DNA of 64,000 nt from Salinarimonas chemoclinalis. GTDB taxonomy: Bacteria; Pseudomonadota; Alphaproteobacteria; Rhizobiales; Beijerinckiaceae. How positions within the stretch are numbered: position 1 is the first letter of the stretch; every line of letters starts with the position of its first letter. The notes under the pieces are model-generated. The model had not been told where the DNA came from and did not search any database. It worked only from the letters and a program-made list of their open reading frames with translations. A program made the position numbers and the translations under genes. Shown here one piece after another: positions 27,359 to 35,946 of the stretch. The DNA is taken from assembly GCF_041514305.1 (NCBI RefSeq), contig NZ_JBGMWH010000001.1:124001-188000 (forward strand), written 5' to 3'.

Positions 27359-28369
27359 ATGGACGCGCAGAACCAGAAACCGCGTATCGCCGTCATCGGC
27401 TGCGGTGCGTGGGGACGCAACATCGCGCGCTGCTTCGCCGGCCTCGGCGTGCTGGAGGCGGTGGTCGATCCGAACCCGCAGACGGTGGAGTCGCTGACGG
27501 CGCTGTTCGGCTGCCGCGGCGCGACGCTGGGCGAGGTGATCGCCGATCCCGGCATCGGCGCGCTCGCCATCGCGACGCCGCCCTCGCTCCACCGCGAGGT
27601 GGCGCTCGCCGCGATCGCGGCGGGCAAGCACGTCTACATCGAGAAGCCGCTGACGCTGAACTACCCGGACGCCGCGGCGGTCGTGGAAGCGGCGCGGGCG
27701 TCCGGCCGGATCATGATGACCGGCCACATCCTCCAATTCCACAACGGCTTTCGCGCGCTCAGGCACCTCGTCTCGTCGGGGCGGCTCGGCGAGGTCAGGC
27801 GCGTCCACGCCAACCGGCTGAACCTCGGCGCCGTGCGCAAGGAGGAGGACGCGCTGTGGTGCCTCGCACCGCACGACGTGTCGATGACGCTGGCGCTGAT
27901 GGGCGGTCGCCCCGAGACGGTGGAGGCCTTCGGCGAGGGGCACCTGCGCAAGGACACCGCGGACGCGGTGACGATGCGGCTGGGCTTCCCCGGCGGCGCG
28001 CAGGCGATGATCCACGTCTCCTGGCTGCACCCGTTCAAGGAGCATCGCCTCTCCGTCATCGGCTCGCAGGCCATGGCGGTGTTCGACGATTGCCTGCCCT
28101 GGGACAAGAAGGTGCAGATCTACCCGCACCAGATCTCTCTGGACAACGGCTCGCCGACCGTCGTGCGCGCCGATCCGGTGCCGGTCGCGATCGAGCAGTC
28201 CGAGCCGCTGATGGCGGAGTGCGCGCACTTCCTCGAGTGCTGCGGCTCCGGCGTCGAGCCGATCACCGGTGCGACGGAGGCGCTCGCGGTCATGGACGTG
28301 CTCCACCGCGCCGCCCTTTCGATGACCGATCACCAGGCCCACGCCGCCCCCGCGCGCGCGAGCGCCTGA
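27359..28369 (+). CDS. Gfo/Idh/MocA oxidoreductase, probable GnnA-like UDP-GlcNAc 3-dehydrogenase
   Basis: 336 residues from ATG 27359 behind AAAGGA. The N-terminal Rossmann motif is GCGAWGRNIARCF, and the family lysine is in HVYIEKPLTL. The NLGAVRKEEDALWCLAPHD segment carries the expected active-site residues. The GxGxWGxN form and the paired DegT aminotransferase 42 bases downstream fit GnnA, which oxidises position 3 of UDP-GlcNAc for 2,3-diamino sugar in lipid A. WbpB/WlbA-type enzymes start GAAGF instead. The exact sugar remains inference. Confidence 0.75.
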   Translation: MDAQNQKPRIAVIGCGAWGRNIARCFAGLGVLEAVVDPNPQTVESLTALFGCRGATLGEVIADPGIGALAIATPPSLHREVALAAIAAGKHVYIEKPLTLNYPDAAAVVEAARASGRIMMTGHILQFHNGFRALRHLVSSGRLGEVRRVHANRLNLGAVRKEEDALWCLAPHDVSMTLALMGGRPETVEAFGEGHLRKDTADAVTMRLGFPGGAQAMIHVSWLHPFKEHRLSVIGSQAMAVFDDCLPWDKKVQIYPHQISLDNGSPTVVRADPVPVAIEQSEPLMAECAHFLECCGSGVEPITGATEALAVMDVLHRAALSMTDHQAHAAPARASA

Positions 28370-28411
28370 GCGCCCCTTCCCGAGCCGCATCCCGTCCGAG
28401 CCGCATCCCAG

Positions 28412-29539
28412 ATGACCAAACCCATCCCCTTCATCGACCTGCCGGCTCAGCGCCGGCGGCTCGGGCCCGCGCTCGACGAGGCGGTCCTTCGCGTCATGGA
28501 TCATTGCGGCTTCATCCTCGGGCGCGAGGTCGAGGCCTTCGAGGAGGCGCTGCGCGCCTTCACCGGCGCGCGCTTCGCGATCGGCGTGGGCAGCGGCACC
28601 GACGCCCTCGCCCTCGTGCTGATGGCCAGGGGCGTGCGCCCGGGCGACGCGATCCTGGTGCCCGCCTTCACCTTCGCCGCGACCGCCGAGGTCGTGGTCT
28701 GGCTCGGGGCGACCCCGATCTTCTGCGACGTGGAGGAGGAGAGCTTCAACCTCTCCCCCGACAGCCTCGAGCGCGGCATCGAGACGGCGCGCGCGCTGAA
28801 GCTGCGGCCGGTGGGCGTGATCTCGGTCGACCTCTACGGCCGCCCGGCGGACTACGACCGCCTCGAGCCGATCGCCGCGCGCGAGGGGCTGTGGCTCCTG
28901 TCCGACGCCGCGCAGAGCTTCGGCACGAGCTACAAGGGTCGCACGGTCGGCACGATCGGGCTCGCGACGGCGACGAGCTTCTTCCCCTCCAAGCCCTTCG
29001 GCGCCTACGGCGACGCCGGCGCCGTCTTCACCGAGGACGCGGATCTCGCTCGCACCATCTCCTCCATGCGCATGCACGGCATGGGTGCGGCCGCCTACGA
29101 CCACGTCGAGATCGGCATGAACGGGCGCATCGACGCGATGCAGGCGGCGATCCTCGTCGAGAAGCTCAAGATCTTCCCCGACGAGGTCGAGGCCCGCCGG
29201 CGCATCGCGGCGCGCTACAACGCGGCGCTCGGCGACGTCGCGCGCACGCCGGCGATCTCGGAGGCGGAGCCGTCCGTCTGGGCGCAGTACACGCTCAGGC
29301 TCGACCCCGCACGCCGCGACGCCTTCCGCACGGCGCTGCAGGAGCGCGGCATTCCCACCGCCATCCACTATCCCAAGCCCTTGAACCAGCAGCCCGCCTA
29401 CGCACGCTACCCGAGCGCGGGCAACGGCGTGCCGGTCTCCGAGCGGCTTTCCCGCGAGGTGGTGAGCCTGCCGATGCACGCCTATCTCGACGAGCCGACG
29501 CAGGATCGCATCGTCGACGCCGTGCGCGCGGCGCTCTGA
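28412..29539 (+). CDS. DegT/DnrJ/EryC1 aminotransferase, probable GnnB-like
   Basis: 375 residues from ATG 28412. A PLP-dependent nucleotide-sugar aminotransferase: VGSGTDALALVLMARGV near residue 64, LLSDAAQSFGTSYKGR near 165 and the Schiff-base lysine in TSFFPSKPFGAYGDAG near 193. It directly follows the oxidoreductase and would aminate the 3-keto sugar it makes. Similarity to WbpE-type enzymes is also strong, so UDP-ManNAc(3NAc)A-type products are the alternative. Confidence 0.78.
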   Translation: MTKPIPFIDLPAQRRRLGPALDEAVLRVMDHCGFILGREVEAFEEALRAFTGARFAIGVGSGTDALALVLMARGVRPGDAILVPAFTFAATAEVVVWLGATPIFCDVEEESFNLSPDSLERGIETARALKLRPVGVISVDLYGRPADYDRLEPIAAREGLWLLSDAAQSFGTSYKGRTVGTIGLATATSFFPSKPFGAYGDAGAVFTEDADLARTISSMRMHGMGAAAYDHVEIGMNGRIDAMQAAILVEKLKIFPDEVEARRRIAARYNAALGDVARTPAISEAEPSVWAQYTLRLDPARRDAFRTALQERGIPTAIHYPKPLNQQPAYARYPSAGNGVPVSERLSREVVSLPMHAYLDEPTQDRIVDAVRAAL

Positions 29540-29557
29540 CGCCGGCGCGAACGAAGA

Positions 29558-29583
29558 AAGGCCGCCTCTCGCGAGACGGCCTT
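29558..29583 (-). terminator. Intrinsic terminator of fixK (may also serve gnnB-like gene)
   Basis: AAGGCCG (29558-29564) pairs with CGGCCTT (29577-29583), with an inner palindrome TCTCGCGAGA. On the minus strand it is followed by TTTCTTCGTT, so it fits best as the fixK terminator. On the plus strand it lies 19 bases past the aminotransferase stop and could also stop that transcript. Confidence 0.65.
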
Positions 29584-29638
29584 GGAGGCGGGGAAGGGCG
29601 TCGGCGCTTCCCTGGGAGGAACTGGGTGCGGCGCGCGC

Positions 29639-30349
29639 TCAGTGCGAGCCGGTGAGCCGGCACAGGCGGCAGACGTCGCCGATGTCGACGCGATCCTGCC
29701 GGTCGTAGGCGATGACGCCCGAGCGGCGCAGCGCCGAGAAGGCGCGGCTCACGGTCTCGATCGTCAGGCCCAGGTAATCCGCGATCTCCTGGCGCGTCAT
29801 CGCGAGATCGACGCGGGTATCGCCGTCGCCGGGCTTCGGGCCGGCGCAGGCGAAGCCGCCACGGTTGGGCACGAGGCGCATGATGAAGGTCGCGACGCGC
29901 TCCTGCGCCGACTTGCGGCCGAGCAGCAGGGCGTGATCGTGCAGCGCGCACATCTGCTGGCGCAGCCGGGCGAAGAGCCGGTCGCGCAGCGTCGCGTCGG
30001 AGTCGATGGCGCGCTTGTCGTAGGCCACGAGGCGCACGTCAGTCAGCGCCTCGGCCGCGACGTCCGACACGTCCGTCGCCGAGAGGCCGAAGACGTCGCC
30101 GACGCCCAGCACCTCGATGATCTGGCGGCGCCCGTCGGGCAGGAGCTTGAACAGGATCACGCCGCCCTCGAGCACCTCGTAGACCGAGGTGGCGGTGTCG
30201 CCCTCGTCGAGGATGAGCGCGCGGTGATGGTAGGCGTAGACCTTGCCCTTCTCCGGCTTCTCCGCCGCCCGGTCGGCGACGAAGCGCAGGCTCCAGCCGG
30301 AATCGAACTTCGTGTTGGAGAAATCGGAGCGGTCGGGGCGCGCATCCAT
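29639..30349 (-). CDS. fixK: FixK-type Crp/Fnr transcription regulator
   Basis: 236 residues. An N-terminal cyclic-nucleotide-like beta-barrel (about 35-120), a long dimerisation helix (125-160), and a C-terminal winged helix whose recognition helix reads TIETVSRAFSAL. E198, S201 and R202 form the E-xx-SR pattern that reads TTGAT half-sites. It lacks the N-terminal cysteine cluster of Fnr, so it does not itself sense oxygen by Fe-S. It lies downstream of fixLJ and the FixT-like gene. A 12-bp palindrome (30442-30453) upstream may be its activator site. Confidence 0.88.
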   Translation of the reverse strand: MDARPDRSDFSNTKFDSGWSLRFVADRAAEKPEKGKVYAYHHRALILDEGDTATSVYEVLEGGVILFKLLPDGRRQIIEVLGVGDVFGLSATDVSDVAAEALTDVRLVAYDKRAIDSDATLRDRLFARLRQQMCALHDHALLLGRKSAQERVATFIMRLVPNRGGFACAGPKPGDGDTRVDLAMTRQEIADYLGLTIETVSRAFSALRRSGVIAYDRQDRVDIGDVCRLCRLTGSH

Positions 30350-30441
30350 GTGACAGATCCTGTGAGAGGGTGCCCGGGGGAACGGAGCGTCGTCGATGGG
30401 CCGAGGATTACGGCGCGCGCCTTATCTGCGCATCGGGACAT

Positions 30442-30453
30442 GTGCTTAAGCAC
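30442..30453. promoter_or_regulatory. Palindrome GTGCTTAAGCAC upstream of fixK
   Basis: A perfect 12-bp palindrome about 95 bases before the fixK start. It could be a FixJ-type activator site, though it does not match a textbook consensus, and an AGATAAG-like -10 lies about 23 bases nearer the gene. The functional role is inference. Confidence 0.35.
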
Positions 30454-30550
30454 GATGCCGTCGGGAAAAGCACGCGTGCGCGTTTCGCCGCAGGGACGGG
30501 GGTCGGTTCGCCGTTCGTTCGGCCCGCTCGCCGCGAAGGCGCCCGGCATC

Positions 30551-30889
30551 TCAGAGATAGGCGGCGATCGCGTCCGCCTCGAGGGGCTTGCGCAGGAGCG
30601 GCGTCGTCGGCAGCTCGCGCAGCATGGCGTCGATGTCCGCCCGCGGCTTGCCGGAGATCGCGACGACGCGGGGTGCGCGCGACTGGGTGGAGAGCCAGCG
30701 AATCACGTCCGAGCCCGAGATGCCGGGGAGCCCGAGGTCGACGAAGACGACGTCGCCGGGACCCGGGGGGCCCGCGCGCAGGAAGCTCTCGCCGTCCGCA
30801 TAGGCGCGGGCGGCGAAGCCGAAGGCGGACACGAGCTCGGTGAGCGCGTCGCGTACGCCGAAGTCGTCTTCGACGATGTGGATCCTCAC
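30551..30889 (-). CDS. Single receiver-domain response regulator, FixT-like
   Basis: 112 residues from GTG 30889 behind GAGAGG (six bases spacing); ATG 30916 and TTG 30925 are alternatives. A receiver domain without output domain. The acidic pocket is VEDD (residues 6-9), with phosphoacceptor Asp51 in FVDLGLPG, Ser79 in AISG and Lys101 in LRKP. A perfect FixK box lies about 80 bases upstream, and the fixLJ and fixK genes flank it. This context matches FixT, the single-domain inhibitor of FixL known in Caulobacter. It has no cysteine at all, so an Fe-S sensing role is excluded. Confidence 0.75.
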   Translation of the reverse strand: MRIHIVEDDFGVRDALTELVSAFGFAARAYADGESFLRAGPPGPGDVVFVDLGLPGISGSDVIRWLSTQSRAPRVVAISGKPRADIDAMLRELPTTPLLRKPLEADAIAAYL

Positions 30890-30963
30890 AGTAGGCCTCT
30901 CGCCTTCGGGCGGCATGCCACGCAACGTCCCAGTTCGAGTACCCGCTTCATGTCGAAATCGCC

Positions 30964-30977
30964 TTGATCGGTATCAA
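30964..30977. promoter_or_regulatory. Perfect FixK/Fnr box TTGATCGGTATCAA
   Basis: A perfect TTGAT-N4-ATCAA site. Its centre is about 81 bases before the GTG start of the FixT-like gene; if it activates from around -41.5, transcription would begin near 30930. There is no plus-strand gene for it to serve, so the FixT-like gene is the clear target. Confidence 0.8.
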
Positions 30978-31388
30978 GTAAGCAGTTTCCCGCCGCGGCG
31001 GCGGGTGACGGCCGGGATACCGTGAGATCATGCGCACCCGCACGCCGCGGTCTCAACCGCGCACAAGCACGTACACGCGCGTGTTCCGCAGAGGAAGGCG
31101 GGGAGTTCTACGCTTCTCGATTGCTCGACGAGATATGGTCGCATCCAGCGAATGCGGCTTCCGGAGGCGCTGCGGGAGCGCAGCACGGGTGTCGGCGCGA
31201 CGAGCGGAACGCAGGCGCCGCGTCTCGCTGCACCTCCTCCTCCACCTGCAGCCGAGCCGAGCCGAGACGGGTCTCCTTCCCCGTGAAGACGGGGAGCATC
31301 GGGCAATGCGATCTCGGATCGGGATCCGTGTTCCCGATGGAACGTCGCCTCCGAATCCGCCGTCGGCGGCGGGCGCGCGACGGCCTGC
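30978..31388. other. Gap between fixJ and the FixT-like promoter
   Basis: About 410 bases with no supportable gene on either strand; the possible short frames have poor codon pattern and no recognised family. A 7-bp hairpin with loop GAAG (31278-31295) about 100 bases past the fixJ stop might mark the end of the fixLJ transcript, without a U-run. It could contain decayed coding sequence. Confidence 0.4.
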
Positions 31389-32006
31389 TCAGCCCCCGGC
31401 GCCCTCGGTGAAGACGATGCGCACCAGGTCGGCCGTGTTGCGCGCGCCGAGCTTCTCCATGATGCGGGCACGGTGGACCTCGATCGTCCGCGGGCTGATG
31501 CCGAGTTCGCGCCCCGCCTCCTTGTTGGAGGCGCCGTGGGCGATCTGCTCCAGCACGTCGCGCTCGCGCGGGGTGAGCAGCTCGGCGCCGTTGAAGCGGA
31601 TGCCGAGCTTCGAGCCCGCCTCCGCCGCCTTGCGCCGCTTGGCCACGGCCTCGCGCACGCGGGCGATCACCTCGTCGGCGTCGAAGGGCTTCTCCAGGAA
31701 GTCGTGCGCGCCCGCCTTGATGGCGGTCACGGCCATTGGGATGTCGCCCTGGCCGGAGATGACGAAGATCGGCGCGGCGTAGTTGTGGCCGCCGAGCGCC
31801 TCCAGAACCTCCAGCCCGGAGCGCCCTGGCATGTGGACGTCGAGCAGGAGGCAGTCCAGGCGGCCGCGCTTGGCGTCGGCGAGGAAGGCGTCCCCGTCCG
31901 AATAGGCGCGCACGCGCCAGCCCTCGAGATCGAAGATCGTCACCAGCGAATCACGCACCGCGGGGTCGTCGTCCACCACGGCGATCTCGAGTGTCTCGTC
32001 GCTCAT
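31389..32006 (-). CDS. fixJ: FixJ response regulator
   Basis: 205 residues. Receiver domain with VVDDD (10-14), phosphoacceptor Asp56 in LLLDVHMP and Lys106 in FLEKPF, then a LuxR-type HTH output domain starting at LLTPRERDVLEQIAHGASNK. Phosphorylated by FixL under low oxygen, FixJ typically activates fixK. It lies 13 bases after fixL, read together with it. Length and layout are normal. Confidence 0.93.
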   Translation of the reverse strand: MSDETLEIAVVDDDPAVRDSLVTIFDLEGWRVRAYSDGDAFLADAKRGRLDCLLLDVHMPGRSGLEVLEALGGHNYAAPIFVISGQGDIPMAVTAIKAGAHDFLEKPFDADEVIARVREAVAKRRKAAEAGSKLGIRFNGAELLTPRERDVLEQIAHGASNKEAGRELGISPRTIEVHRARIMEKLGARNTADLVRIVFTEGAGG

Positions 32007-32019
32007 CTCTGCCCCACTC

Positions 32020-33279
32020 CTAGTCGGCCCGGGTCGTGCCGGGCTCGTCTTCCTCGGTGCGTTCCTCGTCCTGCGGACGGAGCGGGAGGCGCACCACGAA
32101 GCGGGCGCCGCGTCCGTCCCCGCCGGGATCGACCGAGAGGTCTCCCCCGTGATTCTGCGCGATCGTGCGGGAGATCGCGAGGCCCAGGCCCATGCCGCTG
32201 CGCTTGCCGGTCTTGAAGGCCTGGAACAGGTCGGTGAGGACCTCGCGCGGGATGCCCGGCCCGCTGTCCTCGATGGCGACGAGCGCGTGCCGCTCGTCCT
32301 GCGTGGTCGACACCACGATGCGGCCGCCGCGCCGGCCCTTCACCGCCTCGTAGGCGTTGCGCACGAGGTTGACGACCACCTGCTGAACCTGCACCGGGTC
32401 GATCCGCAGGGTCGGCAGGCCGGCCTGGTAGTCCCGTACGATCGTGACGTTGCGGTCCTGGCCGATGATCGTGAGGTCGACGGCGTCGTCGACGATCGTG
32501 TTGAGATCGACCTCCTTGCGCTCCGGCGCACGCTTCTCGACGAGCGAGCGGATGCGCTGGATGATCGAGCCCGCGCGATGCGCCTCGCGCCGTGCCTTCT
32601 CGAGGATCGCGTCGGCGCGCGCGTCGGCCTCCGCCGTGTGGCCCATCTCCTTCGCGCGCCCGAACTCGCGGCCGACCGCCTGGAGGTAGAGCATGATCGC
32701 GGTGAGCGGCTGGTTGAGCTCGTGGGCGAGGGCCGAGCCCATCTCGTCGAGCGCCGAGACGCGGGCGAGGCGGATGAGGTCCGCTTGCAGCTCGTTGAGC
32801 CGCCGCTCGGCGTCCTTGCGCGAGGTCAGGTCGCGCAGGATGCCGACGAACTGGCGCCCGTCCGGCGTCTGCGCCTCGCCGACCGAGAGGTCGATCGGGA
32901 ACAGCGTGCCGTCGCGGTGGCGGGCGCGCACCTCGCGCCCGATGCCGATGATCCGCCGGTGGCCGGTGCGCACGTAGCCCTCGACGTAGGCGTCGTGGTC
33001 GGACGCGTGCTCCGGCGGCATCAGCATGGCGACGTTGCGGCCGACGACCTCCTCCGCCGCGAAGCCGAACATGCGCTCGCAGGCCCGGTTGAAGATCATG
33101 ATCCGGCCCTGCTCGTCGATGACGACGATGCCGTCGACGGCGGTGTTCAGGATGCTCGCCCAGCGCGCGTCGGAAACCGAGCCGAGGCCCGGATGGTGCC
33201 CGGCGGGATGGACGTCTGCGCGTGCGCTGGGTTGCTCTCCGGCCTGGCCTTCACCGCCACCGGTCGTGCTCTGGTGCAT
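32020..33279 (-). CDS. fixL: FixL oxygen-sensing histidine kinase
   Basis: 419 residues from ATG 33279 (GGGGGAGG upstream). A soluble kinase with no membrane spans, like the Bradyrhizobium type. The PAS domain (about 38-160) has the proximal haem-ligand pattern SDHDAY with His95 and the gating arginine at 115 in IIGIGREV, so haem binding is likely. Then H-box SALAHELNQPLTAI with His186 and an ATP-binding domain with N-box NLVRNAYEA and SGMGLGLAIS. It phosphorylates FixJ when oxygen falls. Confidence 0.94.
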   Translation of the reverse strand: MHQSTTGGGEGQAGEQPSARADVHPAGHHPGLGSVSDARWASILNTAVDGIVVIDEQGRIMIFNRACERMFGFAAEEVVGRNVAMLMPPEHASDHDAYVEGYVRTGHRRIIGIGREVRARHRDGTLFPIDLSVGEAQTPDGRQFVGILRDLTSRKDAERRLNELQADLIRLARVSALDEMGSALAHELNQPLTAIMLYLQAVGREFGRAKEMGHTAEADARADAILEKARREAHRAGSIIQRIRSLVEKRAPERKEVDLNTIVDDAVDLTIIGQDRNVTIVRDYQAGLPTLRIDPVQVQQVVVNLVRNAYEAVKGRRGGRIVVSTTQDERHALVAIEDSGPGIPREVLTDLFQAFKTGKRSGMGLGLAISRTIAQNHGGDLSVDPGGDGRGARFVVRLPLRPQDEERTEEDEPGTTRAD

Positions 33280-33411
33280 GGCCTCCCCCGGTTGGCCCCT
33301 GCCCCGGGCCTCTCGGTGTATGCAGTAGGGTGAAGGTAACGGCTGGACCGGCCCGGATGCAAGACAATCCTCCGGAATAATGCGTACCGGCTGGGGACGG
33401 CCGGCCGCCGC

Positions 33412-34587
33412 CTAGCCGCGCAACACCGGCACGAGCCGCTCCATGGCCGTGACGAGATCGGTATCCTTGCGTGCGAAGCACAGCCGCAGGCCGCCCTCGC
33501 CGCCCGCGCCGAAGGCGTTGCCCGGGGCGAGGCCGACGTTCGCCTCGTCGATCACCCTGCGCGCCAACGCCGCGGATTCGGCGCCGGGCACGGCGAAGAA
33601 GGCGTAGAACGCACCCGGCGGCGGTGCGAAGCGCACGGCGTTGAGGGGGGCGAGCGCGTCGGCCACGATCTCGCGCCCGCGCTTCGCCCGCGCGATCTGG
33701 TGGGCGACGAAGCCCTCGCCGTGGTCCAGCGCGGCGATCGCCCCCCGCTGCACGAAGACCGGCGAGCCGGACGAGGAGAACTGGATGAGGTTCTCGATCG
33801 TGCGGGCGAGTTCGGGGGGCGCCTCCAGCCAGCCGATTCGCCAGCCGGTCATGGCGTAGTTCTTCGACAGCGTCTGCACGAACAGGATCTTCTCGTCCGC
33901 GCGCATCACGTCGTGGAACGAGGCCGCCCGCGTGCCGACCGCGACCCGCTCGTCCCAGACGAAGCGCTGGTAGATCTCGTCGGCGACGATCCACAGGTCG
34001 CGGGCGCGGGCGATCTCGAGGATGGCGGCGAGTTCCGCGCGGGTCGCGGTCCAGCCGGTCGGGTTCGCCGGCGAGTTGACGACGAGCGCCGTCGTCCGCG
34101 GGCCGATCGCCGCCTCGAGGGCGCCGAGGTCGAGCGAGAAGCCGGTCTCGCTCGGCGCGAGCGCGACCTCGACGACGCTGGCGCCGTTGGCCGTGAGCGC
34201 GCCGCGGAAGTTCGGCCAGGCCGGGGTGGGGACGATCACCTCGTCGCCCGTGCCGGCGACGAGCCGCATGGCGATCTCGACGGCGTGCATGCCGCCCGCG
34301 GTGACGAAGAAGCGCTCGAACGAGAGCTCCTTGCCGAGGATCGCGCCCTGGCGCCGGGCGATCGCCTCGCGCAGTTCCGGGATGCCGCGCTGGTGGGTGT
34401 AGAAGGTCTCGCCCGCGGCGAGCGAGCGCGTCGCCGCCTCCGCGATGAACGGCGGCGTCGGCAGGTCGCCCTCGCCGACCCACAGCGGGATCAGGCCCGG
34501 CCTGCCGCGGCCGTAGTTGACGGTGTCGACGATGCCGCTCGCGGGGGTGGCCCCGGCCTCCGGGCGGATCCAGTAGTGCTTCGTCAT
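33412..34587 (-). CDS. Class I/II pyridoxal-phosphate aminotransferase
   Basis: 391 residues. Fold type I aminotransferase: NSPANPTGWTATR near residue 168 (Asn contacting PLP), DEIYQRFVWD near 200 and the Schiff-base lysine in TLSKNYAMTGWRIGW near 240. The substrate amino acid cannot be decided. It is divergent from the E1alpha gene across 310 bases and may belong to the same catabolic unit. Confidence 0.88.
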   Translation of the reverse strand: MTKHYWIRPEAGATPASGIVDTVNYGRGRPGLIPLWVGEGDLPTPPFIAEAATRSLAAGETFYTHQRGIPELREAIARRQGAILGKELSFERFFVTAGGMHAVEIAMRLVAGTGDEVIVPTPAWPNFRGALTANGASVVEVALAPSETGFSLDLGALEAAIGPRTTALVVNSPANPTGWTATRAELAAILEIARARDLWIVADEIYQRFVWDERVAVGTRAASFHDVMRADEKILFVQTLSKNYAMTGWRIGWLEAPPELARTIENLIQFSSSGSPVFVQRGAIAALDHGEGFVAHQIARAKRGREIVADALAPLNAVRFAPPPGAFYAFFAVPGAESAALARRVIDEANVGLAPGNAFGAGGEGGLRLCFARKDTDLVTAMERLVPVLRG

Positions 34588-34897
34588 CGGGTGTCCGTGG
34601 CTGTTCGGGATGCGCGCGCAGGCTATCCTACAGGATCGCGCGCGCGTCGGGGATGCAATTTCTCGCAGACGGCGGAAGGCCTTGCCCGCCGCGCACGAAC
34701 AGCGCTACGCTCGCCGCACGTCGCCCGCAAGAGGCGATCGCGGAGCGCCCGCCACGCGCGGTGCGCCCGACGAGAAACGGGAGGAACGGCATGGGCGGGG
34801 CGACGCGGGTCGCCGGGCCGCGCGGCGCTCGCCGCCCGGCCCGAGCCGAGGGTGCGACCCGAGGATCGGTGCCGGAAGCGGCCGCGGGAGCGGGCGC
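34588..34897. other. Divergent promoter region between aminotransferase and E1alpha
   Basis: 310 bases without a convincing gene. A hairpin is visible near the aminotransferase: 8-bp GC-alternating arms (34612-34619 and 34638-34645) around an inner ATCC-TACA-GGAT stem at 34625-34636. The frame used by E1alpha stays open upstream, but the Arg-rich translation and position argue against it being protein. Confidence 0.4.
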
Positions 34898-35929
34898 GTG
34901 AGCCCCGTCCCGGGCGAGGCGCGCGAGCCCGTGCGCAACCTCGCGAGCAACCTGGACAGCGAGCGGCTCGTCGCGCATCTCGACACGATGTGGCGCATCC
35001 GCGCCTTCGAGGAGGCGGCCCTGCGCGGGCTCGCCGAGGGGCTGGTGCGCGGGGCGATCCATCCCTCGATCGGCCAGGAGGCGGTCGCCGCCGCGGTGTG
35101 CCTGAACCTCGCGCGTGGCGATCTCATCCTGTCCACCCATCGCGGCCACGGCCACACGCTGGCCAAGGGCGCGGACGCGCGCGCCATGATGCGCGAGCTG
35201 CTCGGCCGCGCCGGAGGCACCTGCGGCGGGAAGGGCGGGTCCATGCACATCGCCGACTTCTCGGTGGGCATGCTCGGCGCGAACGGGGTCGTGGGCGCGA
35301 ACATCCCCATCGCGGTGGGCGCGGCGCATGCGGTGGCGCTGCGCGGCGGGCGAGAGATCGTCGCCTGCTTCTTCGGCGACGGCGCCATCAATCGCGGCCC
35401 GTTCCTGGAAGGGCTGAACTGGGCCAGGATCTTCCGCCTGCCCGTCCTGTTCGTCTGCGAGGACAACGCCTGGTCGGCCACGACCCGCACGGCGGACCTC
35501 ACGGCGGGGGAGGGGGCGGCGGCGCGGGCGCTGAGCCTCGGCATCCCGGCGGAGATCCACGACGGCAACGACGCGATCGCGCTCGACGCCGCCGCCCGCG
35601 ACGCCATCGCCGCGGTGCGGGCCGGGGAGGGGCCGCGGCTGATGCACGTGCGCACCTACCGCATGACCGGTCACACGGCGGCGGACGCCGCCGCCTACCG
35701 CGATCCCGCCGAGGTGGAGGCCTGGCGCGGACGCGACCCGATCGCGCGGCTCGCCGCGGCGCTCGCGGAGGCGGGCGTCGATCCCGCGCGGCTCGAGGCG
35801 GCACGGACACGGGCGCAGGCGGAGATGGCGGACGTGCTCGACGACGCCCGCGCGGCGCCCTGGCCCGACCTCGCCGCCGCCTTCGCCGACGTGCAGGACG
35901 TCGGCGACCCCGCCGTGCGGGCGTATTGA
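34898..35929 (+). CDS. 2-oxoacid/acetoin dehydrogenase E1 component, alpha subunit
   Basis: 343 residues from GTG 34898, with GGGAG upstream; the conserved domain begins about 25 residues later. A ThDP-binding subunit: GDGAINRGPFLEGLN near residue 160 is the ThDP/Mg signature, HRGHGHTLAKG near 75 and STHRGHG fit the active site, and YRMTGHTAADAAAYR near 245 is the phosphorylation-loop equivalent. It works with the beta subunit 17 bases downstream. No E2 or E3 genes accompany it, so it may use a partner elsewhere or a free acceptor. Confidence 0.9.
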   Translation: MSPVPGEAREPVRNLASNLDSERLVAHLDTMWRIRAFEEAALRGLAEGLVRGAIHPSIGQEAVAAAVCLNLARGDLILSTHRGHGHTLAKGADARAMMRELLGRAGGTCGGKGGSMHIADFSVGMLGANGVVGANIPIAVGAAHAVALRGGREIVACFFGDGAINRGPFLEGLNWARIFRLPVLFVCEDNAWSATTRTADLTAGEGAAARALSLGIPAEIHDGNDAIALDAAARDAIAAVRAGEGPRLMHVRTYRMTGHTAADAAAYRDPAEVEAWRGRDPIARLAAALAEAGVDPARLEAARTRAQAEMADVLDDARAAPWPDLAAAFADVQDVGDPAVRAY

Positions 35930-35946
35930 GAGGAGGACGGGCCGGG

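Noticed and set aside
31108..31299. Possible 63-residue ORF on the minus strand between fixJ and the FixT-like gene
   Set aside because: No ribosome site, unusual composition and no family; treated as non-coding.
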